A stretch of DNA of 18,572 bases, taken from NCBI GenBank assembly GCA_022592435.1, contig JABYQS010000548.1, positions 1 to 18,572 of the forward strand. The letters are read 5' to 3'. How positions within the stretch are numbered: position 1 is the first letter of the stretch; each line of letters starts with the position of its first letter. Source of the stretch: Cerioporus squamosus. Lineage: Eukaryota > Basidiomycota > Agaricomycetes > Polyporales > Polyporaceae. Below the pieces are notes generated by a model, which saw nothing but the letters and a program-made list of their open reading frames with translations, was not told the origin of the DNA and searched no databases. The translations under genes and the position numbers were made by a program. This document shows, in pieces, positions 1 through 8,943 of the stretch.

Positions 1-340
1 TCGTGTACATCTCTGTCTGGACGACGAACCGTTGCAGGCTGCGCGACGAGACCAACTTTACTCCTAAGTATGGCGAAATGCTTCAAGCGTTTGGGGTGTT
101 CGAGCCGTCGTGAAGCAGCGGTGCGCGTCACCTTGCTATACGAGGACCTTCGCCTGAGGACCAGAGGATACTGACCATCGTAACGTCATGCACATGGTAA
201 GATACTTATGCTGACAGTCGCGACATCGAAAGAGCAGGACTTGTCGACTGCATGGTGCTTGGTAATAGTATAGGTGTCGCAAGGTCTAGGTGGAAGTAAG
301 CATAATTCAGGTTATAGTTGTTTTGGTGTGAATGGGTCAA
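1..340. other. Intergenic sequence left of the tRNA
   Basis: I see no convincing coding region, RNA gene or repeat here. Reading frames are short and none resembles a known protein. It may hold the flank of a gene lying outside the window. Confidence 0.5.
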
Positions 341-418
341 GCCATCGTGGCGCAATGGTAGCGCATCACCTTCCTATGATAGAGGTGGGCGTTGCGGGTT
401 CGATCCCCGTCGGTGGTA
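341..418 (+). tRNA. tRNA-Arg(CCT) with a 6-nt intron
   Basis: The sequence folds as a complete tRNA. The acceptor stem GCCATCG (341-347) pairs fully with CGGTGGT (411-417), allowing two G-U pairs, with A418 as discriminator. The D stem is GCGC/GCGC. The anticodon stem is TCACC (366-370) with GGTGG (384-388). The T stem is GCGGG/CCCGT around TTCGATC. The internal pol III A box (TGGCGCAATGG, 348-358) and B box (GGTTCGATCCC, 397-407) are intact. The anticodon loop has 13 nt instead of 7. Reading from T372 gives anticodon CCT (373-375) and A376, then a 6-nt insertion (TGATAG, 377-382) at the canonical intron position between bases 37 and 38. The mature sequence closely follows the yeast tRNA-Arg(CCT) pattern, which supports the isotype. 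It would read AGG codons. The genomic sequence has no CCA, as expected in eukaryotes. Confidence 0.93.
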
Positions 419-444
419 GAGGTTAACACACTCCTATGGCTTCC

Positions 445-449
445 TTTTT
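445..449 (+). terminator. RNA polymerase III T-run terminator
   Basis: Five consecutive T residues lie 27 nt after the tRNA discriminator base. This is the usual eukaryotic pol III termination signal, and it is the first T-run of four or more downstream of the tRNA. Confidence 0.6.
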
Positions 450-1195
450 CACCCAACTAAGTATGTTCAAACCTTCGGTAGGTAGGGTAGGATCCGTAGT
501 GATTATGAGCTCTTGGGACATCGTCAAACGTCCGACGTCGATCGATCGAAGAGCTTCTCACAGTATCCGAAGCCGTGGATCCCTCGAGGCGAGCAAGCTT
601 TGTCACAAGCTTTGCACCATGCACACCAGACTTTCATTCTACTGACCACCGTCTGTACAAGCTACCGGGGCTATACTTACACTGTGGCCAGGTGTTCGGA
701 CGATGGAAGCGACAACAACATCGATCATGCTGCAGGTATTCTAGTGACAATGGAACAATCTGCATTGGCATGAAGAGGAGAGCAAGGACTCGGAAGAGGG
801 TATGATCATCATATCCGTCCGAAGCTTCAGTTGAGCCTCACGGGTTGCAGGGGTGGTGAATCACTCGTGTAAGCAGTGACGCGAAGCAGAAGATGCGCCG
901 TATAGGTGCTTTATTTCCTCCTGCACCATACGCGCTGCCAAGGTGTCTAGCACTTGGAAGCGCGGACACGCAGCTCGGCCTCGCCATTGGTGGATCACAG
1001 CTGTAGTCGTCATCTTCGCCCGCGGTACGATCCCATTTACTCGACCTTGAACCAGCCGAGATCTGACTAGAAGGAACTGTAATGGTACAGCTCGCTATCG
1101 GTCCAACAGCCATGGTCTTCCACACGCATGGGACCGGCGGATCCTGTGGCAGCCCACAAGCTGCCCCTTCTCAACGGAAGCTGCATGACGTCGAG
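450..1195. other. Intergenic region without a recognised gene
   Basis: Several overlapping short frames exist on both strands, the longest about 95 codons. Their translations look like out-of-frame sequence and show no domain or consistent splice pattern. A short direct repeat of CAAGCTTTG occurs near 594-614. I see nothing else. Confidence 0.45.
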
Positions 1196-2577
1196 CTAAC
1201 TAACACATTTGCTAACCCTGACGCTCCCCGGGCCCTTGAGCTGCTTCTCCAGCTTCTCGTAGTAGGAGCCACCAAGTTGCAGGATCGGGAGACCCGGGGA
1301 GAGGACCCGCGATCTGCCCGCGTGCCTCGAGTGCGGGGGCGATCGCGTCGACAGTGACATGCCAGCTGAAGTACCACGTGTAGATCCCGAGGGAGATGAG
1401 GGCGGGGAGAGGACAGGGTCACCGTTGTGCAGGAGGAGACGTAGCCCATAGGTCATGGCACCGATTACGTGCGACTTGACGTTCTTCAGGCGACCAGAAA
1501 GCCAGACGACCGCCTGCAAGTAGGTGGGGGAGGGCCCGTCTTGGATATTGAGATATGTGTCCTCGATGTCGTTTAGGCAGTCGAGTACAGGGGAGAGTGA
1601 GAGAACGGAGCGGGACATGTCACAATTCTCCTGCCGCAGTGTAAGCTGGAAGTCCGCGCTCTCGAAGATGGCGGTGAAATTCGAGCGGGTCTGCTCGACG
1701 TGCAGCCAGGTCATCGCACAGTTGTGTGAGAAGGATCGTGGGATGTAAGCTGGTGTAGTATCCTACGCCAAGCCAGGTGTGCATCACCCTGATTAAGTTG
1801 GTGGCTACCAGATTCGGGAGAACCAGACGAGAGAGAAGGTAATGGACCGCGCTTGACCAGCTGTAATAGGATATCCTCAGCACGCGCAAACGGGGAAGCG
1901 CCACACTAGATATGTTGACGTTCTGGGTATGCAGCCTGATCGTGCACAGGTCGAGAATCTCCAACGCCGGTTTTGCGCGCAGGATGTCCATCAAAGGAAG
2001 GATGCTATCGTTGGCTACTGCGACGACGTGCAGGTGAGTGAAGGAGAGGATGGGTGCCTTCGGGAGTAGAAGTGTTCCGCAGAGCGCGAGGGCCATGAGG
2101 GCGGTGAAACGCGCGAATGACATCCCGTGGACATTATTCGGCAGCGCCTTTGTTCCTCTGAGGGATAGGACAAGGCAGGTGAGGCGTGGCATCGAGACAT
2201 CGAGCAATGGCAACACTGTAAACATGCGGTCAGCGCTCTTCAAGTTCTAACACGATCTCCAATTCACGGAACCGGTGCGCGTGGTTCTTCAGGAAAGATG
2301 AGATGACTTTGTGGCGGTCCTTGACGAATGCAGGGTAGGCGAATCGTACGTGGAGGTATGCAGCCTTGGACCGCTCAAGCAGGTGCCGAACCGCAGACAT
2401 GGTGTTATTGACTAGGTCGACCTCGTTCCACAGAGCAGGATCCCAGTGCGATATGAGCTTGTGCCACCTTTGACAGACAAGCATCAGCACAATGAGTCGT
2501 TCTTAGGAGTCGAAGCGCCGCCGCTTGGGAGTCGCGGGGGCGGCCGCGGTGCTGGGCTGACGGATGTGCTGGAACAT
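1196..2577 (-). pseudogene. Broken F-box/LRR-like protein gene
   Basis: The gene can be followed across three minus-strand frames that join end to end. An ATG at 2577 opens a 24-codon frame ending in a basic stretch (PKRRRFDS), closed by TAA at 2505-2503. The same frame then resumes with LMLVCQRWHKL and WDPALW, matching the second half of the F-box motif typical of large Agaricomycete F-box families. Coding sense moves to a second frame near 2240 (VLPLLDVSMPRLTCLVL, leucine-rich) and to a third near 1750 (HNCAMTWLHVEQ). Near 1400 a further frame reads better for about 60 codons. The frames overlap, and I found no intron with proper splice signals to explain the first two switches. The first half of the F-box seems absent. 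F-box proteins are substrate receptors of SCF ubiquitin ligases. This copy looks decayed, although single-base errors in the assembly could produce part of the pattern. Confidence 0.62.
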
Positions 2578-4009
2578 TATATGTGAGCAGTAGACGCATG
2601 GTCAGCTCGGACGACACGAATATGGCAAGTTGAAGCTTCACTGGCAACCAGGTTCAAGACTTACGGAGCTGACGCCACCGAGGCATTTCATGTCTGCGGC
2701 AATCTTCTGTGGTGGCCGGATACCTTCTTGATAACGAAGTGGTTAGCGGAAAGGCCACGAAGGAGTTGGTGGTGGTTGAAGCTAACTTCTGAACCGGGGA
2801 ACTCGATTCCTAAGCGCCAGAGCTGCGCTATGGGCGCAAGGCGTTGTGATTGGCTCGCTGGGTGCACCGCTCTTATGCTCGTGGAGCGCCCACCTGAACG
2901 ACACCTGTAACCACGATGAGGAACTCCATAGAATGATGCCCAGATGCAGGACGACCTCTCTGTGCGAGTTTAAGCTGGAAGTACGTCTGCAGTCGGTTCT
3001 ATGTGAGCTGACCCTTTTTGCGCCACACTTTCTCGCGTACTGACGGCATTGCGACTCAGTGACTCCAGTGACCTCGTGGACTGCTGGACCCGACCGCGGA
3101 TAGACGTTGAGGGAAGCCGATCCGGACGTGAATCACGCATTGTGGCTCGAATCAGTACTCGCAGGCTCGTCTTAGTGCCCCAACCAAGGTGCGCAGGGCC
3201 GGCGCAAACCCCCAGGATTCGAATCCGTTGCGGTGCACGATGACGACGACAGAACGAGTACAAAGGTCAATAGGCGGTGCATACAGGTGAAGCCAGAGCG
3301 CTGTTATAACATACCCCTTTGTGCTGATGTTTACTTGCACCGGGCAGGGCGGTAGCGGGCGACCGCCTGGCCGGATACAAGGTGACACAGCACGGGCTAC
3401 CGACGCGCACAGGATGAGGTACCACGGTACATACTCCCTTGTGGTCCAGTTTCTGAGGTTCGTATCACTGACTTCAATCTATGCTTAGCCTCCCACACTC
3501 ATCTGCGCTCGTCCGAAGTCCTCCTCTCGGCGAACAGTTCCCATCAACGTTTGTAGGCGTTGCGGTACATCGTGAGTTCTACCACTGACAAGTTGTTTCC
3601 ACTGCTTACCCCCCTTTTGCGCACCGTTTGGACATTATATGGAGACTATCCCAACACTTCTTGCAGCCCATGGTAGTAGTTGTTGAGCGGGCTTGGATCA
3701 GACGAATCGCCGGTCAACTTCAAGCTATCGCAGTAGCACTCCCAATGCGGACTTCTCGCGTCCAGGATACACGAACACACGTGTCGAAGCAGTGTGGTCA
3801 AGACCACACAGGCGGTCTGTGCCTGGATGCAGAAGCTTCACAAGGTGCGCCGACTGAACTGGTCCGGCTGTTACGCCCTTGACATCGCATGCGCGGCATC
3901 CGCGCCCGCACAGCGTATGCAGCCTGCAGCTAGGCAGCTCGCTGTTCGTGTGGACGCTCCTGTCCGCGAGTTCAGTCCTGCATCACTTGGTTGCTGGCAC
4001 TGCTGCGCG
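2578..4009. other. Long gene-poor spacer
   Basis: About 1.4 kb lies between the broken F-box gene and the TATA box of the secreted-protein gene. Frames on either strand are under 100 codons, lack recognisable domains and do not chain through plausible introns. The right part should contain the upstream control region of the gene at 4074. No repeat or RNA gene was seen. Confidence 0.45.
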
Positions 4010-4016
4010 TATAAAA
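4010..4016 (+). promoter_or_regulatory. TATA box of the secreted-protein gene
   Basis: TATAAAA lies 58 nt before the ATG at 4074. With the usual 25-35 nt TATA-to-start distance, transcription would begin near 4040-4050 and leave a short 5' leader. The sequence between box and ATG is pyrimidine-rich and has no upstream ATG in a good context. Confidence 0.5.
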
Positions 4017-4073
4017 CGATGCGTAGACACACCCTCCCTCAACCACAACTCGTCCCGCCTTCCTGCAGGAGCC

Positions 4074-6059
4074 ATGGCCTCCGCCGTCCTTCTTGTCGCC
4101 GCGACCCTCCCTCTCCTGGCCTTGGCGACGAACCACGCTACACAGCCCTGCCATACTGGACGTTGTCGCTGGGAACACGCGGACGACTACGGCTATGGAA
4201 GGTTCGACTTGGTACGTTACATCGCATTCGCGTTTGATCGGGCTTCTCTCTGACTTTGACGACTCGACCTCGTCTGCAAACTAGGCCGGCTCCGTCTCGA
4301 GTATCTCAGACCTGACACCCTCCGCTGGTTGGACAATTCTCGACTGCGACCCGTCGGCTACGGAACAAGACATCCGACTGGTGTGTCATGACCCCAGCAA
4401 GGGATGCGATCACCTCTATCTCAACGGAGCGCACCATACGATCGTAAGACTCCCGGAAGAGGTAAGCCTTGGTTGTTTGAGCAGTTCATGTCACCCCTAA
4501 CCAATGTTGGCTCTCGTACAGTGCGGCTCTACGGCATTCGCCTTCGTCAAGGACGAGTGGGTCCACAACGATCAGAGTATCCGTGGGCACAAGCGGCACG
4601 TCCGTCGTAACGGTGCCCAGCCCGTCGTAAAGAGAATCACTCTGTCGACGAACTACTCGGAGCTCGATCACACAAGGTTTGCACACACAGCCTCGTACAA
4701 ATACTATAGCTGCTGATTCGCGGTAATCGATCATAGGCATGGCGAAGTCTCGTTCGATGCCACAGGGTTCTCTGGGCCAGCCCCCACAGCCGACAACACC
4801 AAATGCATCAACGGCTTGAAATGGGACTGTGACGACGCGACGATACCGCAATCTTTCAACGTGACGCACACTGGGAACCTCTACAGCCATTATTTCGACT
4901 GTCCCCAACAAGGTTCCACACCTGGCTATGCGGGAGACGTCAACGTCGACCTCACCGCAAGCGTCAACGGTTCTATGGTGTTCGGTTGGTCCCTCGCCGG
5001 GACTCTCCTGCATCCTAAGCAGAAGATCGAGTTCTACTTTGGCCTCAACACCACCATCGCAGGAACAATGAATTTAAACTCCAACCTCAACGTTGGTCCA
5101 CTCGAATTCTTGCTCTGCACAGGGCTGACTAGCGCACGAATGTAGGGATCCTTGTCCTCGGGCAAGCAGGAATTCGCTCAAATTCAGCTCATACCTATGA
5201 CCGGCATTCCAGGCCTCCTGAGCATTGGTCCTGCGTTCACGGTCTACGGGGAGGCAGACGCGACTCTGAGTGCGAACGTCGACCTGAGCGTCGACATGAC
5301 ATACTCTCTCGCGAACGCTAAGCTGTACTTCCCCAACACTTCAGAGACGACGGGAGACTTCGACTCGACCGGATCCGGTGAGTTGTTTTGAACCAGCACT
5401 GCGGACTACGCTGACCAATCTCGAGTCAGGTCTCCAACTCTCTGCAAGTCCGAGCGCGGCAGCCGAGGGAAAGGTCTCTGTGCATCTCATCCCATCCCTG
5501 TCGATGGGCGTCGAAATCGTGAAGGTGCTCAACACTCATGTCGATCTGGGGCTGGACGCGAGCGCAGCTCTCGACATGACTCTCCACGCAGGGTTGGACG
5601 CCGCGACGTCCACAGACGGGAGTTCCAGCGCCGGAGCAGAATGGGGTGGCTGCATTAACGCGACGACGAGCCTGGATATCGACGTGAGCGCGGACGCGGA
5701 CATCCCTCCGCTCTATAGCAAGGACGATACCATGTCGCTCTGGTCGTACACATGGACTCTGTACTCGAACTGCTTCAACGGCAGCGCCCCAATTGATCGG
5801 AGGGCGTATATCGACCAGGGCGATGCGGTGATGGGGTCCTACCGGGACAGAGTCATGAACCGCTACATGAAGAACGCCACCCCGGCTAACAGCGCTGCCG
5901 GGACTCTTCCTAGCGGGTGCGGGACCATCGGCAATAGTACCTCTCTGCTCCCAGTGGTCCCGAAGAAGGCGAGTAGTTCAAGGTGCGTGCTCTGCTGATG
6001 CCGTAATTCATCGTCATCTTGTTACTGACGGAGCTCATGCTTTCCCCAGCTCGCACTAG
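4074..6059 (+). CDS. Secreted glycoprotein, DUF7223-like
   Basis: Seven exons give 539 residues: 4074-4211, 4285-4461, 4522-4676, 4737-5091, 5146-5377, 5430-5982 and 6050-6059. All introns are GT-AG, 52-73 nt, and all phases agree; most have CTGAC/CTGAT branch sites. The start lies 58 nt after a TATA box. Residues 1-18 form a signal peptide with a likely ALA-T cleavage site. The mature chain has an N-terminal cysteine pair (C26, C31), a segment starting CGSTAF near residue 106, and a long beta-rich part with alternating hydrophobic residues from about 200 to 440. At least nine N-glycosylation sequons are present, such as NVT, NTT, NAT and NST. No membrane anchor or GPI signal is visible. Motifs such as EWVHNDQSI and the GSLSSGKQ segment remind me of fungal secreted proteins carrying DUF7223; this family name comes from memory and is tentative. 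Function is unknown. If the last intron is retained, translation stops at 5998 with a slightly different tail. Confidence 0.85.
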
Positions 6060-6368
6060 TTGTCGTGTCAAGGCTGTTGGATGCTTCCATCTCTTTCTCT
6101 TCCTCTTCGTCTTTGGTCAGCCTCGGGCTTCAGGACTCCTTTAGAGAACTTCTGGCTATCTTTATAAGCTCATCATCCTCACCTTACCCACTGAAGTATA
6201 TATGTTACATAGAGCGCTACGTGAACTGGAGTGGACCTAGCGATAGAGTACTGAGACGACGGACTCGCTTAGAAGACGTATCTGTTCCGCTACTTGCGGA
6301 AGTCAATGTGGCTGTGCTTACTCCCTACTACTCAGACTCTTGACTCCATCGTAAACGGGATCACTGAA
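6060..6368. other. 3' flank of the secreted-protein gene
   Basis: This stretch begins with a T/C-rich segment (about 6085-6115) that is probably 3' untranslated sequence. I see no gene. It ends at the left TA of the candidate transposon. Confidence 0.45.
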
Positions 6369-6370
6369 TA

Positions 6371-6394
6371 CAGCTGTTTGCAGAAGTCGTGTCC
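6371..6394 (+). repeat. Left terminal inverted repeat of candidate MITE
   Basis: The repeat begins CAGCTGTTTGCAGA and is the reverse complement of 6962-6985 with two mismatches. It directly follows a TA dinucleotide. Confidence 0.6.
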
Positions 6395-6961
6395 GCCCAA
6401 CTCCGACTGACGCGCACACACTTTTGACGCGTAATATTCACGATATTGAGAAAATTCGTCTGTAGGACAACAACACCAGTATATACATGCTACGCCACTC
6501 CATCATGCTATGACATGCGCCCTCGACCTGTTCCAACTTTTTCTGAGTCGCAGCGTGCCCGTAATGCGGAGATAGTAATGCCAGGTCACTGCTCATCTGT
6601 AGGGGTGTTCAGGGTGTTTTCGCCCCTCCAGACTCCACCAAAACTTGGTCAAGTGTACACCAAAGCCGTAAGTATATGATTGAATGCTCCCCGAGGTGCT
6701 GCAAAGGCTTGGGACGCGTGAGCATGCATAACTTCCACAAGCCCCAGGGACGATTGACGATTGTAAGCGCCCGTAGACGATATCGCAATACTCGCTCATC
6801 TTCTGCGCTCTCCTAGCATTTCTGACGCTCCGTACATACTCCTGTAAGCTTTCTGCGTCTCCCAGAGTAGTCTTAGTCAGAAGAAAGTGGCGAACGACTC
6901 GTTCAGATTTTCTGAATTTCTGAATTTTTTGTGCACAACGCGTGCTGTGCAATCGGCGCCT

Positions 6962-6985
6962 GGCCACGACCTCTGCAAACAGCTG
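6962..6985 (-). repeat. Right terminal inverted repeat of candidate MITE
   Basis: Read on the minus strand it begins CAGCTGTTTGCAGA and matches the left repeat at 22 of 24 positions. A TA dinucleotide follows it on the plus strand. Confidence 0.6.
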
Positions 6986-6987
6986 TA

Positions 6988-7407
6988 ATGTATTGACTTT
7001 GCTCCACGACCGCTTTTCAGCCTTCAAATTGCTTCACGGACGACTGACTAGACTTACATCCCATAAACCTGGAACTTAGCGAGAGGTCGCGCATTATGTC
7101 CCTCTGGCCGTGGGTTCGATGTTTAGGAACATCTCCTATAGTCATGACTTGAAAGACCCATCAGAGGACTCGTACAGCACTGAGGTTGGGCTGAGACATA
7201 CTCGCTGGGCAAGTAACTCGCATGCTAACTTTACTGCCGTCGTCTTCTCTTCCCAGGTCGACGCTCACGTCACGGCGGGGTTCGACTCGGCTATCGGATC
7301 GGCGATTATCGTCTTGTTGCAGTGTCGGCGGCACGTTGTTAACTCGCCGCCATGTCGACGGACCCTCCTCCGTGTTCGACGCAAGACACAAGCACGCCAC
7401 AACCATT
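6988..7407. other. Upstream region of the unknown gene at 7408
   Basis: Several frames are open here, but none continues logically into the first exon at 7408. The region probably contains promoter and 5' leader. No clear TATA box is visible. Confidence 0.4.
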
Positions 7408-8778
7408 ATGACCGACACTTCGCGCTCGAAGTCAATGAACTCAGGGAAGAGCAAACCTTCCTACGTGGTAGTGGACGCCGCAGAATCTAGGGCCGGAACT
7501 GAGACGGCGACGCTTCGACAGCACTCCCCAAAGTTTACGTCCAAGCTATCCAAGGTTCGTCAGGCAAGACACTGTAGTGGTTCCAGCTGACCATCGGATC
7601 TGGCTTATAGACCTGGCATCGATTCTATCCTGTTCTTCCGCTGGTCTATGCGGGTCACGTCTGGTTGAGGCGTCGAATGCCCCGGGTCCTGCCGCGGTTC
7701 ACCACTTTGAGGCTGTGGGAGCTCTACGCTTCGTGGGGCCTCTACTCCGCCCTCACGACGGAGACACGCCACATGCAGACTCAGTGGATCCGCGACCGCG
7801 ACCTGGCCACGATAGAGCTTGGCGCATACGTCTTCTGGAGAGATAACCATCCTACTCTCCATGACATTCAGAAGCTAAAATTCCGGAAGGACACACTCCA
7901 GCGGCTAGGTACGGACGACAATCTCTGTGGCCCAAGCCAGCAATCTTACCGTGATCGCTGTTGCTGACTACTCTACAGACTTCTATCCGCGCAGAGAGGA
8001 GGGAGTGCTCGCGGAACTCAAATGGTGGAATGACCACATCTGGTCGTCTGAGCAGACATGGAAAGGCGTGGCTCTCATACTCGATCCACACGTGGGTGCA
8101 TTGGAGAAGCTTGGTTGGGTGATGCCCAAGGTGAAACCACCAGAGAAGACTGGGATCGTATTATCACCTTCCTCGCGAACGCGATCCACGGAAAGAACGG
8201 TACCACGAATCCTGTGAGTGCGAGATCTCCCGTCGGCCGCCATCGCTGCTCGCCGCTCTAGTAGTCTACTAAGTTCTTGGTTTTCATAGAACCTGGCATT
8301 CCCGGTGTTGCAAGTCTTTGCTTGCCTCACGCCCTTCGCTATGCTTGCCCGGCACATCTGGGTACGCGCAACGCCGGTGCTATGGTCCAATGGCCTGCAG
8401 AGAATGTTGTTCTATGCGGCAGCATATCTAGGTTCTATGCAGGAGTATCAGTTCTACCGGTACTCAGCAAGTATCCAGCAAAAAGAGAAATTTGCTGAGC
8501 TGTTATGCCATGCGCTGCCTGGGTTGGACAAGGCGGTCGACGAGCTCATACGAGTAAGCCTGCCAGACCATGTATGATCGAGTTGGTTGCTGGCGTGTTT
8601 GGGATATACGCTCTTCGAGCATCCAAGTGTACTTACTGTAATGTACTCGTTTACCATACCCTTGCCGCTGCCTCCACGGTCCCCGGTCCTTGAGCTCCCG
8701 CATCGGGATCGATTAAATACGGAAGACTTGCGTCCTCTAGCAATGGAGTACACTAACTGCAAGGCGGAAACTACGTAA
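7408..8778 (+). CDS. Unrecognised protein, five exons, one frame break
   Basis: Exons are 7408-7554, 7611-7908, 7979-8213, 8290-8553 and 8620-8778. The introns begin GTTCGT, GTACGG, GTGAGT and GTAAGC; the first two have CTGAC branch sites, and phases agree at every junction. Exon 3 is the exception: it starts in one frame (PRREEGVLAELKWWNDHIW) and ends in another (TTREDWDRIITFLANAIHG). The switch lies between about 8115 and 8122, near a GGG run. One missing base would repair it, giving 1104 nt and 367 residues. The start has A at -3. The protein has a serine-rich N-terminus of about 45 residues, then an aromatic-rich, probably helical globular body rich in W and Y, and a proline-containing C-terminus. 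No signal peptide or clear membrane span is visible. I do not recognise the family and propose no function. An alternative model uses GTGAAA at 8131 and skips the rest of exon 3. Confidence 0.68.
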
Positions 8779-8943
8779 CGCGAGAGTACACATACTATAT
8801 AACGGTAGAATACGAAGAGGTGTCGCAAGGTGTCAGTATATCACAGGAATCATAATCACCACATACACACGCTGGTCTGCAAAAATGAACGGTCACAACA
8901 ACTCCGAAATCGTCCACCATGAGCAAGGCACAAATCTATCAGC

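Larger units (their letters stand above)
6369..6987. mobile_element. Candidate MITE / non-autonomous Tc1-mariner-type element
   Basis: The segment is bounded by TA on both sides (6369-6370 and 6986-6987) and by 24-nt terminal inverted repeats that match at 22 positions. Inside the repeats, a weaker match continues for roughly 20 nt. The body is about 615 bp and has no transposase-like coding region. TA target duplication, ends beginning with CAG, and a short non-coding body are features of miniature elements of the Tc1/mariner/pogo superfamily. A 144-codon minus-strand frame (7027-6593) overlaps the element and resembles no known protein. A second genomic copy would be needed to prove mobility. 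Confidence 0.55.

Noticed and set aside
2238..2275. 38-nt GT-AG stretch with an internal CTGAC as an intron in the F-box gene
   Set aside because: It is shorter than typical for this genome, has a poor donor, and its length does not connect the two coding frames.
3792..3809. Hairpin GTGTGGTC-AA-GACCACAC
   Set aside because: Perfect 8-bp arms, but no T-run, no partner copy and no gene boundary nearby. A single short palindrome in this window is not significant.
4486..5013. 175-codon minus-strand frame
   Set aside because: It is antisense to exons 3 and 4 of the secreted protein, whose splice signals, signal peptide and glycosylation sites are consistent on the plus strand.
271..8834. Shared 14-mer AGGTGTCGCAAGGT near 272 and near 8819
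   Set aside because: A 14-nt exact match is expected about once by chance in a window of this size, and flanks do not match.
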